Program-made: the position numbers and the translations under genes
Shown here: piece after piece, positions 1 through 14,900 of the stretch
Numbering within the stretch: the first letter of the stretch is position 1
Layout: every line of letters begins with the position of its first letter
Notes under the pieces: generated by a model
The model's database searches: none
What the model saw: the letters and a program-made list of their open reading frames with translations, nothing else
What the model was told of the DNA's origin: nothing
NCBI RefSeq assembly: GCF_949628215.1
Contig: NC_134278.1
Location: 40,421,691-40,485,690 of the forward strand
DNA length: 64,000 nucleotides
DNA from: Phalacrocorax aristotelis
Taxonomy: Eukaryota; Chordata; Aves; Suliformes; Phalacrocoracidae
Reading direction: 5' to 3'

Positions 1-2898
1 CCTCCAAAAACCCAGTTCTCATCCAAAAGCCACTTACCTGTAGTACTATGCACCCATACTAGCACATGCTGTCTCTCTGTGGCTGAAGTCAGGCCTATGA
101 ATGTCAACATCTGACTAGACACTTACATATCTACTAAATGTATTCAAACTCTTGCATTAGCCAACTTTATCTACGTACAACAAATTTGGCTTTCCAGTTT
201 GGAGAAGAGAAGGCTGAGGGGTGACCTCATCGCAGGCTACAGCTCCCTCAAGGGGGGCAGCGCTGATCTCCTCTCTCTGGTGACCAGCGACAGGACATGA
301 GGAAATGGGACGGAGCTGCCTCAGAGGAACTTCAGGCTGGACATTAGGAAAAGGTTCTTCACTGAGAGGGTGGTCGGTCACTGGACCAGGCTCCCCACAG
401 AAGTGGTCACGGCATCAAGCCTGTCAGAGTTCAAGGAGTGTCTGGATGATGCTTTTGGTCATATGGTTTAGTTTTAGGTAGTCCTGCAAGATGCAGGGAG
501 CCCAACTTGATGATCCTTATGGGTCCCTTTCAGCTTGAGATATTGTATGGTTCTATTCTATGATAACATATTCCTTTATATCTAAAGGCCCAATATTTGC
601 CCAGACAATGATTCCTTGCTTTCCACATGTAGCATTTTGAAAGCCCATAGAAAAGTTTTTAAAAAGTTTAAGTACTACACAAAAATAATTAACTAACTAG
701 TGGTTATGCTATGATTTAGAACCAAATAGTTCAACACTGTTAAACTTTTAAGTCTTTGTAAGGAAGTTTTAATCCCAAATCATTGTGATCTTGATTAAAA
801 AAAATAATTATTATAAATACTTCACTCCTGCAATGCTCAGGCAAGGAGTTTGCCAACAGTACCTTGCTTGAATGTGTTCCACCTATTAAAAAACCAGAAG
901 GTTCCACTTTTGATGTGGAAAACCCTTGAACTTTTCCCCTTCCTTTTACAACCCAAGATTTTTAGAGATTTCAACAGAGAGTACTGCTGACAAGCCTCAA
1001 AGATTAATGTTTGCTTAGTTCTGCCACAAAAAAAAAATTTAAAGTAGAGGGAAAATCCAACCCTTTCCAAAAACAATGTTTCCCCTCCCCCATCAGTAGC
1101 TTCACACATTCTAACTTCCCCCCCCCCAAATCTTTGATGTTATAAAGCAAAAATAATGTGAAAGGCATATTTGCATCTGATCCTTGACCAAAATGGAGGG
1201 TGCAAAGAGTTTGGAAAGGTACATTTGTCTGTATATTTATTTATATAGAAATTGTGCTATGGAAAGTTTTTTTAAAATGAACTGTAGGAAAGATTAGTTT
1301 CCTACAACTGCAGAAAAACACCACTTTGAAACACACTTCAGTTTTTAATATAAACCAGGAATACAAATGAACAAACTATTAAAAATTGGGAATATTTGAG
1401 AAACTGATTTGGTCTCAAACAACTACTGTTTTAGAACCTTTTAGAACCTTTGACTAAACACTATTTTCTACACTTGAAGGTAATTTTTTTAAAGTTATAA
1501 AGCCTACATGCAACTGCAATATATGGTATTTTAAAGCTTTAGTGCAAAATCCAAGTATTTGTAATGAAAATCCTAAAAACGGACTCAAATTATAAATAAA
1601 AATTAAAGAATATGCAGCAATGCACCACCACAAGAATATAACTACTTCTTGTCATCTCTTTAAATCAGTCTTACAGCTCTAAAACACCTCCATGTTGAGA
1701 ATCTATCAATTTTATTGAGCAGGCCTTAGGGATGAGGGAACAAGTGAACAGAATTTATCTATACCAGCTCATAGTAAGCTATGAAAAAAAAACTTTAAAA
1801 AAAGGAGCTACTCTGCCGCATAAACAATCTGCCCAATATGTATTTAGCTGTAGAGTATCCAAGTACTCAAACACAGTTTGTTCCTTTACCAGTAAACAGA
1901 TTCATGCAAAACAGTTATCCTGTGACAAGTACCAAAAGATTGATGAAATCCTTTTTTGCTCATTGCACTGTATGATACAAGAAGTGACACAGGAACTGGT
2001 AAAGAGGAAGAAAAAAATACTAACTCAGATTATATTAAGCATATTTGAATGGAGCAAACCAACAACCAAAACCATATTAGTCCTGGAAAAACAAGGCTTG
2101 TTAAACTGCTTCAATCTTTACTGCTAACCTGGACAGTCCACTGACCCACAGAAATGCAATCTATAGCACCTGCACAATGCTGGTGGGCATGGTGGGCAAC
2201 CGAGAGGGCAACCTCCTGCAATGAAACAGCCTTCCCTACTGCTGAAAGGGCATTTCCTGAATGCCTGTCAGCAGAAACTGCACCTTCTAACACTCCTGGC
2301 TCTTTACACTCATGGAAGAAAGAAGAGATTCTGCAGAGTCAGAACATTATTCTGGAAAGTGACTGTCACTCCTCCTTACCTATGTCTGCTAAGGCTCCAT
2401 ATTAGATACAAAACACTTTAAAGAGCCTTTTCCCCAACCACAGCAAATTGTGTATCGAGCAACATAAGTTAAACCTACTTATTCTAAAAATACTAGCAAC
2501 AAGAGGACTTTTACACCATACATGACACTTCTTTTCACAACTGTGGTAGCCAACATACTACAGCATTAGGTGTGGGACACCTATGCCCAGTTAAGAGAGC
2601 TGATATTGTTCAACCAGCTGTGGTGGTAGCAGCAATCAATGCAACATAAATATCCATATAATCACCTCCTTTATGGGGCATGTTTTTCAGCTTAATGAAA
2701 GCTGTTTCTGCTGCCATTGCCTGGTGAAAACTATCTTGGATGCCATGGCCCAGGCTAGCATTGGTCCTTCAAGCAAGGTGGTTTAAATCCAACATGAGTC
2801 TCATCATAAACCTGCAGACATACCATTCTGTACAAAACTGACAGCTAAGTTAAATGGACTGTCCTCTGAAGTCCCTAGCTGGTCGTCTCTGAACTTAC
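1..2898 (-). other. RARS2: RARS2 intron 8 (partial)
   Basis: Runs off the left edge. Apart from the CR1 copy at 181-566 it is AT-rich with homopolymer runs and a small direct repeat TTTTAGAACC at 1432-1451. No RARS2 exon 9 sequence was found in it. Confidence 0.8.
181..566 (+). mobile_element. CR1 LINE, truncated 3' end
   Basis: Contains the familiar CR1 3' sequence: GGAGAAGAGAAGGCTGAGG, then GGACATTAGGAAAAGGTTCT, and a terminal run of imperfect ATTCTATG(AT) units near 550-566. It lies in the RARS2 intron after exon 8, antisense to RARS2. The coding part is a broken stub of the reverse transcriptase C-terminus. Confidence 0.85.
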
Positions 2899-2975
2899 CT
2901 CAAAAAGGTGTTGTAAAGGACTGGATTTTAGCTTGTCTGTGTTGCCAAAGCGTTGGAAACCAACACCCAATAAGC
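2899..2975 (-). CDS. RARS2: RARS2 coding exon 8 (last one inside the window)
   Basis: 77 bp, acceptor TTCAAG, donor GTAAGT, residues 181-206. It encodes [20 protein letters not shown] followed by QHLFE, matching the human exon that ends in QHLFE. Ends in phase 0; no further RARS2 exon was found between here and base 1. Confidence 0.93.
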
Positions 2976-5900
2976 CTTGAATAACAATTAAGTACAGAGT
3001 TAGACAACAGCCCAGAGTATATAATTTGGTTGGTTAAGTTGTTTTCATAAGCAAGTCTAGTCTTAACGTTGTATGTAATATAAGAAATGCCTTACATTTT
3101 TAAACAATGGTGTATGCTACAAAAACAAAAGCATAACCTATTATTCCACTGCATTAAAAAAACCCAAAACTATAATAGCTAGAAACTAGTAAGAAATACT
3201 AGGTTGATCTTTCAGTTCCTCATAAATGGAATCTGTGTTTCTGGACTGGTAGAGAAAATTATCATTTACACAGCAACCAGCTGTAAATGAGAAGCCACAC
3301 AGTGGAAACTGTCCAGCAACACAACACGCTCAAAACCCCTTGTTTTGCTTCCTCCCTTAAGAGTATTATCATTTCAAGGAGAAGAGAAACTGGGACACAG
3401 TACGGTATTCCACATACCACTCATGCAATATTTTCATGAGAACTTTTTGCTGCATGCTGACAATATGCAGCTTTTTTCACATATCTGACTGGGCTTCTGC
3501 ACCTTCCAAAAGCCATCTGGAAGGGCAAGATCCAAACCTCGATCTTACTGTCTAAATCAAAAGAGCCCATTAACTCATTCAGTAATTTAGCAATATTAAC
3601 TCTGAAGCCTCTTAAATTTTCTGAGGCTGCTTTTAAGGCCATCTCATTCCTCTGAGCTGACAAGGACCAGGACCGATGTGAACACAGCACATCTGAGGAA
3701 CAGGCATGCAGGTATCCCTTTGAAAAGCCCTCTGCAACTAAACAAATAGCACAGTCTCAGGAGCTTCCCTTTTGGAAACACTGAGTGCGATAGAAGCCGT
3801 GGCAGCTTTACATAAGAAAACCAAGTTAGGATTCAGGAAATAAAATTAGTATAATGCAACTGAAAGGGAGTTTCATTAAGGACAACTTGATGAGCAATAA
3901 GAGCTTGATTTCCTAATGACCTCTCTTAGATATTAGTGTACCTACACATTCCACTTTCCAATGCTGGCTTCACACTCCAACCCCCAGCAAGACTGCCAGT
4001 TTTTATTCAGCCTAAACACATCCTTCCACGTGTTTCTGTCTTCCCCAAACTATCCCCAACCCTTGTTACACTCACCAATTACTGGCCAGCTGCAGCATGT
4101 GCTGGGACCGATTCTGACCTAGATATGCTGACTGCTTAGCCCGCAGGCTAAACACAGAAGCTAATTCTCTCTCCCAGAGGGCACTACGCTGCATTTCCAC
4201 CCCTACTCAGCTGCCAACTGTCACAACACCAAAAGAAATTTGTTCTCTTGGAGACATTTTTCTTTGTCAGATCTGGCTGAAGTTAGCCAATGGGTTCAAA
4301 ATTTATGAGGAGCAGAGTGACAGGAAGACAGATGGACAGACAATGTGACTGCATAAGCTTTTTTACCTTAAGAAACCTGCCCCAAAACTGCCTAGAGGTT
4401 GAGGACTTCTCTGCCATGTTTCAGCAAAATATGTTTTGTTTTATTATGTTTTAAAGCCTCTGACAATAGCAGTTATAACAGAAATGCTGGCAGATCATTA
4501 ACTATAGCACTCCTTCTGGGAAAGGACCATTATAATAATACTCCTGTGCTATAATTTTGTGAAGCATGACTACATTATTTGTTATAAAACCTGTCATATA
4601 TTTGAGCTGAGCAAGCCCAAATAAAGAGGGGAGCACCCATTTTGAAAGAAACAGTTCGAACTAGTAGGTCAAAAGCATGATTCTAACAGTTGTGTGCTGG
4701 ACAACAGGTACACATGTAAATAACAGGCATTTTGATTCCTTCAGGAAACTCTGTATTAAAATTCAAAAAAATCCTGATATTCAGACTTAGGAGTACAATT
4801 TAGTACCTTCACAGACAGAGCGAATGAGGTTGGTTGAGAAGTCCTTTAACCACACTGCATGTCATTGCTTAATTGTCATTGCCACATTCATTATACAATA
4901 GCATAGTGATAAAATTATGTCTCGAGGCAAAAATGAATGAAATATGCAATGATGAAATTTATTTAATTTTAGGTGAACTCATTCTGTATTCAATTCCTAT
5001 GCAACAAATCCTAAATGAAGCAAAGCTCTGCTATAGACTACTGTTTGATCAGAAACAGGATCAGGAAAGATGAGCTGTGGAGGAAATAATTTAACAAAGG
5101 GAAAATATATTCTATTACTGCTCTCTCAGTCATAAGAATATTTTACTCAACTGTCTAAAACCCAGGAATTTACTCCGGAAGGAGAACGGGTAGAACTGAA
5201 TACATTTTAGTTATGTTATGTACACTGCTGAATCTGAATATATAAATGGAGTAGAAGTAGGATATTTGCACTAAGTTTTCAACCCAGTTCTGTTCATAAA
5301 ATTGATTCATTGATGTCCCCATAAACAGCGGTCCCAGAGAAACTGGAGGGGGCAGCATAAGGGCTGGAATAAGCAAAAGTAACCTCTTAATAGACATTGC
5401 ACTTCGGGTTTGCCATTTAAAAATAAATATACAGACACTGGTTCCAGAACTTACTGCAAAAGATATGGGGGAGTTTTATAGTTTTCACAGGTGTACCGGC
5501 TTTCAAGAACAAGGAAGTGGGCATGAATGCCTTTTTTTAAATGCCTAAAAATATGTCAAACACAGCTTTTGGGGGGGGATTAGAAAAGGAGAGGAGAATA
5601 TGGATCAATATAAAATGCAAGACTAACAACAGAAATCAACAAAGTTGAGAATCCCATGGATGGGTCAATTGCCACATAAGAGGGGTGTTTACAGATCCAG
5701 CAATCGGACATAAAAGATCTCTGGTCAGGGAATAAATATCAAGCCACGCTAGGCTGCAAAGGAAAGGATTTTTCAGTCCTCACTTAATCTGATGGACATT
5801 TCAGAAAAGGTAGGAGTGTGTACGCATCTGTACGCAAACGCACACGCATGCAAGATTGATAGTCTTCTAGGGCCTATTCACTTGCACATTCTCCACCTAC

Positions 5901-8900
5901 ACACCTCGCTTTTGCTACATTTTGAAGGGAAACAGAATATTTTGGTGGGAAGTGTTGGGATATCTTTAAAGATACAAACTCTGCGGGCCTCAACCCGCCA
6001 AAGTGCAGCTGCTGTGGAAGTTAATTATGCTCTATGAATAATGAACTAGTTTCCAGAGGGAACAAAAAACCCCAAACAGATAAAACACCACAACACACAC
6101 AAAGACAACCAAATATAAAATATACATTTTGTTACAATTATTCTATGGTTGTGTGTACAGGTGTGGCATGGGTAAGTTAGCAAGCTTACTCTTCCATAAC
6201 TGTTACACATGCAAAACCTGAATAAGGAAGACAGTATCACAGTAGGCATGTAACAGCTATGGTAATGTGTACACATTTTGTCTGGAGGCAGCAACGGAAA
6301 TCCGTTCAGCTATGAGAGCTCCAAAGGTATAACTAGCACTCTCAGGAAGTGTTTATACTGCCCTTTAAAAATTAGCCCCAAATTACACATACATAATCTG
6401 AGAGGGGAGCTACTGAGGGACAGAGGGACTGAGGGACTGTTGGGTAAATTTCCTCCTGTTATTTCTTGTACAGTAGTATAGGTCATACTGATGATGAATC
6501 AGTTTGGATTGTTTTGTTCATGTTTTAAGGAGATTAGCTACAGAATACATGCATGGAAACACAATATTATTCTTTATGAGCCCAGAGTGAATCCAATGGG
6601 CCTGCAAAAACTGAAGCTGGAAAGCTAGACCATGTTATACAGCAGAAAAGGAAACAGGAGAAACAAGTATTAAAACATACCAAACTGCATGCCCCAGTCA
6701 CCAAGGTAATTTATTCTTATTACTTCATGTCCCAGTGCAACTTTGAGATTTGCTATAAAATTTCCTGGTAAGGAAAAAAAATTGGTATTATTACTCAGTT
6801 GTAGGTAGTCTCTCATCCCAACAACACAGGTTTCTGGTTTTGTATGATCTGTATTCAAAATCAAGCGAAAAAGATATCAGATGAACTACTTCACAGAATT
6901 TGCTAAAATGCCTCACAACTAAAAGCAATAGTATTCTGAGCAGGAAAAGAAAGGCTGTACGTTTGGGAGGTGCCATGAGGTGTCTCATACAACAGTGATA
7001 AAAACATACACGTGTATGTGCATGCACATACTGCAAAGTAGATGAACATGAAAAACATGAACATAAAGTCTTCCTGTATTCTCACGAATATATATGGCAG
7101 TGCACATAATTCCCACTACAGTCAGGCAACCTCATACCAGGAGGGTAAGCAAGTACTCAAAATTCACAAACTGATTTTAACTGTGACGTTAAATGGAGAA
7201 CATCAAGTCCAGCATCTCTATATAATGCTGGAGCAGTACCGAGCTCTGCACTTAACACACTACGTGTCTCATATGCTCCAGACTTACCGTAACACATAAG
7301 CACGTCTTGGTTCTGTTACTACAGCAAACCCCCTCCTTTTTTCTTGGCTTAGCTTAGCTACAACCATAGAATTACAAAGAAGAAATACCCGCATCCCTTC
7401 CTCTATTTTCCTGTGCTTCAACTTTTAATTACAATGCCGATGTAAATGGACGCAGAAAGCTTTCTCTTCTTCTGGTATTATAACACCATATTATAGCTTG
7501 CAATTACTTTCAATTCTGTTCTCTGTGGTCAATTAATTCTCTTACTATTGGACAAACTATTTTTGAAGGTGGTTTTCTTCTGCAGCAAAGGGTCCAGAAA
7601 AGGAACATAAAGAGCCCAAAATATATAATTTCACTCAACTACCAGTCAATGAAAAGGCAGAATTGTTAACTTTATGTAATTACTAATTATACATGATACA
7701 TAAAATATAATTTAAAACTAATACATTATTAGCTGATGCACAGATGATGTAGGATCTTTTGATAATAACCTACTAGTTTGTATTGTGAGAGAGGTAAAGG
7801 AGGGAGAAATAATGTTTTCCATATGCCAGTAGAGTACTGCACAATAAACTTATTAATTATTCCATTACAAATTACAGCAACTGTGTCAGTAATACTGGCA
7901 TAAAGTAATTAACATATAAAAGCAAGCTTTTTGCAAGACAGCCACCAAGACATAATTATCTGGCTGCTCTGCAGTCCAGTGCAAATTGGAAATTTAAAAT
8001 TCAAAGGACTCTTATAACACCTCCATGAAAACTGCCCTGGGTGTCTTTGTAGAACAATTTTAAACTACTTAATTTAAAGTTCACAGTCATAAAACTGTAT
8101 TACGTGTGGCTTCATAAATCTGCCGGCAACACACCATGCTCTTTTCTTCGCTGCGTAATGAGCAATAGGTTTTTAACTAGTAAGTTGAGCCTGACGCGGC
8201 CACTCCACTAGAAGAGTGAAAGGTTAGCAGTGTTTCCCTGTCAAGTGAAGCAGGAAGACAAACAAGCCCTTTTAGGACAGAGTTAAACGCATACTTACCT
8301 ATTATTGTGGAACGCAAATGTCCTATGTGAAACTTTTTGGCAATATTAGGGGAGCTGTAACAAATTTTCACAAATAATGCTTGTTCAATATACAAGACTG
8401 GCAGATCACCAAATCAAAAGACTTCAACTTATGCATATAGCAGAAGAACTGAAATAAACCCACCATTTTCAGTTTTCTGTTAAAATTCCCTGATTAGCTT
8501 CTGTTCTAGACAGGAACTTTTCCCATCCAACCAGCTTTTTCCCCAATATCAGTTAACAGCCAGTGTTACAGGGAAAAAGAAACCACAAACAACCCCACAA
8601 CAAAGAACCCCACCCAAAACCCAACTATACTGGTGAGAAAGGACTTGCACTACCTTCTCAGTTTTAACATGTTTTGGACATATGGATCGTGCTCCTCATA
8701 CATTTATTGGAGATAAATCTGATGCCAGGACAGGGGACCTTGTGTACAAGAATCAGTAACTAAAATCACATCGTCTTCTAACAACAACAGCCCCTCCAAA
8801 AAAAACCCTGTACCCACAATTGTTTGCCCGATAATAAAATGGAAGTTCAGGTATGAAAATTCACCCTCCAAATTAAAGTCAAGTGCTTACTTTCCATGAC

Positions 8901-11900
8901 TATGGAAGCCTACAGAGGGAGTATAAGTAACAAAATTATTTATACATAAAGAGATCTGAGTCAGCCACTTTTCATTCCCTGAGCAGGTGACTGTAAACAA
9001 AACTGCACTGGACAGAAATTTTGGGACCAGCAGTTGAGAAGATTTAGCAAGACAAACGCCTGGCCGCTTTAGCAAGTCATGGAAGAAGGTATTAAGGTGA
9101 AAAAAGAAATGGGTTAGTGGCTGAAAATTCAGATCATGTTTCTTAATAACTCAATGAAAGAAGCCAACTTAAAAACTGAATGCTATTATGCACTAAATCA
9201 GAATATTCTTAGTGTGAGATGTGAACTCTTAAATATCCAAAATACAGTCTGGGAAAAAGCCTCAACTCCCTAAATATAACTTATATTCTACTTGGCAAAT
9301 ATATTGGAGTATCATTAAATACAGCTAAATATAATGCCGTAAATACGGTTTAACTTCACATGCATCATACATTACAGCAATGAACAGCAATCAGCAAAAT
9401 ATCAATCAGCAGACAAGGCAATTCTCTCAAAGGACTCATCACACACACTTACCTGAACTCAATCACTGTCTTTTCTCTAGGCATTGTAGAGAAAAGTTCA
9501 CTTTTTACTCCATACTCTGAGCCATCTTTCAACACCTGCTGCAACACAGTCTAAACCACAAGGAAGATAAAAGAAAAGGAAAATATGTTTCAACAACAGA
9601 AAGTGTGATAAGGAAAACTGTTTACCAATCACACAAGAGTCTGATCCCACAGCCTTTATTCATGCTAGCAATTATGTGGCTGGTCTCCCAAGCAAACAAG
9701 ATCTCATATCAGATGAAAATGCCATTAACTTTTGAAAGCTGCATCTGATTAAGAACTTAGAGAAATCACAGGCAGAGATTTAGGTTAAAATCAAGGCTGA
9801 TTTTGGTGGAAACTTAAAAGGAAGTGGAAAGCCTAGTTCTTATCATTTTTAGTTACATAACATGAAAGGGCAAGAGAGTAACTGGGGTGTAACTGGTGGG
9901 CAGGAAAGGAAACTAAGTCCAAGAATGTGGATAAATCAGCGGCCTCATGTAAAACAAGAGAGCTCCCATGTAAATAGGGTTCTAACCAGGACCCTCACCT
10001 CTCCTAATTCAGGTAACATATTTTAAAATAAAAGGACTACCTTGTAGAACAAGACTACAGATTTGGATTAAAAAGTAGGAGACCTTATGAGCAGGCAAAT
10101 GTTCTCAACAAGGAGCTTTTTGGTTTTTTCTCTTTTTTAATTAAGACAAAAAAGCTACATACCATACCTCTGGGCTTCCTCAAAAGTGTCCTCTTCCCAT
10201 GAATACATCTTATCTAGGCACACTTTGAGGTGTTTGGCCATTTCTCCGAAATTCCTAGGAGTCCTGTCCTGTATCCAAGGTTTTTGTCAAGGTGTGAATA
10301 CAGGGACACCCACTGTGCACAGCACAGCCAGATCACATAGGTCCAACCCTTTGGGACACATGAAATCTCCCACACACTCCTTTGTGACCGAAGGCCTGCA
10401 AGAAATCCCATGAGCTCTGGCTGCATGAGCATTACCACACATATTCAGGTCACCTGAATAACCCATTTCTTTCGCTTCAGGAACTCTCACACAGAAGTAT
10501 GGGAGTTCTGGTCTTCATGATTATCACTAAAGCCAATTTAAGAGACAAAACAACTGCTACAGAATCCTCTCCATCAGTTCACTGCAGGTAGACTGCAACA
10601 ACAGCTCATGGAAGTTTTGGTCATTTGTGTGTAGCTCTAACAGCATATTTAAATATCAACCAGTGGTTTACGTGACACAGACAAAAGAGGCTTAGCTATT
10701 TCTAATTTTGATAGTATAAATTTAAACTGCTTTTATTGTTCACCCTAGAACATGAGGCAGATTAATGCTTCTACCTTTTCCAGTTACTTTACATCACTGT
10801 CCACTGTATTTTTCATTATTGTTTTTTAGGAATAGCATCTGCCTAACATTCTTTTCCTTTCCCATTGGAAGCGAGCATGTATATGCAATGGGGAAGCAGA
10901 AAAATGGGAGGCTTTTGTAAGAATTTAAGCCTCCTCAGAACTACCAAGTCACTTAACTCTACAATAGGAAGAAGAAAAAATAATATATTCACATTCTACT
11001 AAAATTGTGAAGTTTTTTTAGGCATCAAAAGCCAGCCTGCTTTCTCCTCCTTTAGAGCCAAAGAAATCCAACTGTTCAATCCTTGTGTGTCCAAACACCC
11101 CTTCTTCCCTTCCCCCACCTGTAGGTCTGTAAGGACACTGTGAATGGTCCCTACAAAAACATGCCTACTTGGAAAGTACAGAGACTGTGTGAAATGCCTT
11201 AAAGTATTTCCCTAACACCTTGAACATGGTTTGTGGGAAAAGGAATCCTGTGCTGACTGTATTACCAGTAATGCATTCATACAGCAAGGTAAGCCCCTGT
11301 ACACACCCTAACCCTACATACTTCAGTTTGTCACACAGGTGCTGATACTCTACAAAACCTAATATGTGACGCTGCATGTATTGGACAAATTTCCTGAAGG
11401 TAGAGGCCTTTAACAATGTGAATGGAAGTGGATATCTCATTCCATTCAGTGGAAGCTTTTATTTTTTCCTCCTCCAAAAATCACCTTAAAATTCTTCTGC
11501 AATAGATATGGAATAAATAAAAAAAAACCAAACCAAAAACCAACATCAAACACACACACCCAAAAAAAAAAAAGGACCGGTGCCTGTAGAAAACCATTTA
11601 ATTCTGTTCTTATTACGTCAGGTAAGCTTACAAAGAAATCATCCAATTCACCCATAGACCAATTCTCTGTATCAGTGAAAGTCACAGCTAGATTTTATCT
11701 CCTCCTCTCTCCTCAGTGACATAATGCAAAATGACATGTCCTAATTCCACATTTTTCCAGCAAAACACTACTAGGCCAGACACATAGTTTTGCTTGAATC
11801 ATTAAACTGACTAGAATCCCTACAGATAAAGTATCTATTTATCTGTAAACTAAAGAATCTCCTTATTAAAGATTTCACCTTGTGAAATCCTGCCCATAAA

Positions 11901-14900
11901 TAAAATTTACCACTGAAACTAGTCAGCTGCTATGTTCTTAAGCAAGATGGATTGATTATAAATAGCTAATGAAAAATTAAAGGGATAAAGCAACTGCTTG
12001 ACAGGCATGCCTAAGCATTAGCAATTCACAAGACGAAAGGGTCTTACCATTCAGAAGAAGAGGACTACCAGCCTAAGTGACTCAGTGGAAGTCCTGATAC
12101 AAAGAGGACTTCACCAGTATTAGATAAGACCTGATTTCTTGCCTGTAACTCGCATGTAGTTAATTTTCTAAGACCACAATATATTTTCCACAAGAGTTGC
12201 TAAGCCTACAGATTAAGGCCATGAACAACGTAACAATGTAGCTTGCTCCGCAACTTAACTGAACTGGCTTAGCAAAGCTTTTATTCAGTTCCCAGTCTAA
12301 CAGTATCAGCCATCCACTTACCTTTAAAATACTCTTGCAAATCATCCAGCCAGAGTACAACTGAGACAGTATTACAGACTGAGCAGTATTTTCCTTTCAT
12401 TAAGTTACTGGTTTAACAAACAAAGCTTTCAATTTCAGTCAGGCATTGGACTTTGAGGAACACATCTTCCTTTTTGGTCTTTTTTTTGTTTTGGTTTTTT
12501 GTTGTTGTTGTTGTTGTTTTGTTTTAGAAAAGTATGTAATGATAGATCTGCTATCAAATACTTTTATTTCAGGTATTTTTCATCATCCTTTTCTATTTTA
12601 AACAAGAGTCTTTACATGCAAGATCAAAGCTTTTGAGTTGTATACTGTAGAAACTTAAAGCAGATGCCAAGCCTACCTTGGCAGAAAAAGAGAGCAAAAG
12701 GAGGAGTTAGGATTATCAGTGAATGGTAGATACATTGTTTCCTTATAAGGATAAACTTTTGTCAGTGTCCTTCCAAATTCTAGGCCTACATAACAAATCA
12801 GCAACAGGGATCCTCAAGGGGAACTTAGAAAACACAGTTTTACAAAAGACAGAAAATACCTTTCTAAGACAACACTAAGTATTCCATAGTTTTATACTGA
12901 GGATATACCTGAATACCTGAAATATAGTACTCACCTTTGCTAATAATTCCCTGTTTATCGTAAAGTTCACGGTTCCTGGACCAGCGCTGATTTCACTCAC
13001 TACAGCATCACATTGTAGCTAAAAGAACAAAGCAAAACAGAAACTCTATGCGAAAACAGGTAAATTGGAAAACTCTAATTCAATCCACCATAAATATTAA
13101 TTGAATCCACTATAAACATTACATGTTATTTATTGGTTTGAAGCAATCATAAACGGACCATTTAACCAATCCTGTTGGAAAAGGAATGATTTTATTATTT
13201 CCAATCCACGCTTAGCAGCTCTGAAAGTAACTCAGCCTGAAACATCACACACGTTTTACTTCAGTCCCGGCATGTGTACAGGCTGTGTTTTATTTTGACC
13301 GGGCACAATAGTTGAACTCCTGGTACATAGAAAAGCTGAAATATTTTTGATAGCTTACACAGTACCTGACAGCACTTAAAAAAACCCCCAAACCAAACAT
13401 CAAGATCAATGTCTTAAAGAAAATCTGAGGCAGAGGTTTTGGACTGCTGTTTCTTGAAGTTTCTGACTTTAATGACAATGTTCTGCAGTATCCAGTGATC
13501 CAAAATAAAGATGTTAAAGGCCAATTTATTTAAAAAATCATTTGCAATTTCCATGAGGCACATTTTTTGAAAATTCTGAACCCATAAGGAATATTCTTCC
13601 TCTTGACAAAAATTTTGGATCTCAACCTATCAGGTTTGAGAGTTTCTTATTAAACTAGCTGTCTTTCATAGTCAAGAAACTGTCTTAAAAAAAAAAGGAT
13701 GATGGGATGATGGATAGCCTATAAAAGTTGACTCAATCACTTTATCACTTGGTTAATACCTTTGAGAGAGGCAAGCTATATGTTCCTACTGAAGCTCAAC
13801 AGCACAAAGAAGAAATCCTACCGCCATGCTAGGTCTCCAGCTTAGACACTAACTTAACCAGAAGATGAAATCATCGTTAGCCTTGAAGTTCCTTAACCTT
13901 CAGAGGCTCCAATAACAACGAATTCCAATGTTTATTCACAAGCTACGTGAAAAAGTATTTCTTGTATCAACTCTGAATTTCCCACCTTTTCATTTTAGAA
14001 AAAGTTCTTTTTACTTACGGGGCAGAAAGAAAACAGAAATTCCCACTGGACTTCCTCCATATCATTTGTTCTGCTAAACATTTTCTACCTAATCTGTCAT
14101 TAGTCATCTCAGTGTTTTTTATCTCTCTTTAATATGAGTGCTCATCTGGCCTCATCATAGCTTTAACAACCTCTCCTCCAAGTGCGCTTGTGGTTCTTTA
14201 GCAACCAGGTCTCCCTGTGCCTAAGGCTTGGATCAGAATGCCACTATGCTGTACAGGGGTGTAAAAACCCCACAACATGATGTCCCCTCTGCCAGGAACT
14301 AACAGTCCAAAGATGAAACAAGAACCAACCAGCCAGATGAAACCAAAAGCCCATGGAAATGAGACAATTCAGACGTTTCTGACAGACTGTTCTCGGCACA
14401 TTAGAGCACACTATGTTTCATTTAGTATCACACTGTCTTATTATTTAGACTATCTTAGTCAACGAGAATAATTTCCATCTCTTCTGCCTAATCTAAATAT
14501 CTGCATTTCAAATATTGCGACCTATTTCCTCAGAAGTGACTAAGAACACACTTTTGAAACTTGAGGCACTCCATCAACTATTTATCATAACAAAAACTGA
14601 TAACTGCCTACATTTTCTGTGTCTCTGCTAGTTTTTGATGTGTGGAAATTTTGCCAATTTCTACAATGCTTACCTTCTTTGTGGATGACATGACCAGTCT
14701 AAACAAAGTATACTAAATGCATTTCCTTTATCCACTACCCAACAAAAAATATTCCCAAGAGGTTAATGGATTTTTTTTCCTTTGTTTATTCAGCATGGCC
14801 ATTCAATTTTGGGACTTATATTGATGGTCTGTTCTTTATTGTTACAGCTGCTCTTCCATGTAAAAATGTAGGGCTAAGTGACCCAGGTTTATTTAATGAG

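Larger units (their letters stand above)
6765..12934 (-). other. RARS2: RARS2 introns 6, 5 and 4 (with exons 5 and 6 between)
   Basis: Introns 6765-8298, 8355-9452 and 9551-12934. AT-rich, with low-complexity stretches near 11520-11575 and 12480-12530. The open stretch around 10186-10490 is readable on both strands and not recognised. No other gene is seen. Confidence 0.75.

Noticed and set aside
36..107. Possible RARS2 exon ending at a perfect CAG/GTAAGT donor on the minus strand
   Set aside because: The preceding sequence gives no frame resembling RARS2 exon 9 (expected to begin VYVQ after exon 8), so it is taken as a cryptic donor in the intron.
157..381. Open frame on the minus strand over the CR1 copy
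   Set aside because: It is antisense to the CR1 element and only reflects repeat sequence.
1732..2127. 131-codon open frame on the plus strand
   Set aside because: Lies in a RARS2 intron, is rich in Lys and low-complexity residues from A-rich DNA, and matches no family I know.
3421..3690. 90-codon open frame on the minus strand in RARS2 intron 7
   Set aside because: Same strand as RARS2, but no in-phase splice sites and no similarity to RARS2.
6486..6500. Box C-like TGATGA motif suggesting an intronic snoRNA
   Set aside because: No matching box D with terminal stem was found at the right distance.
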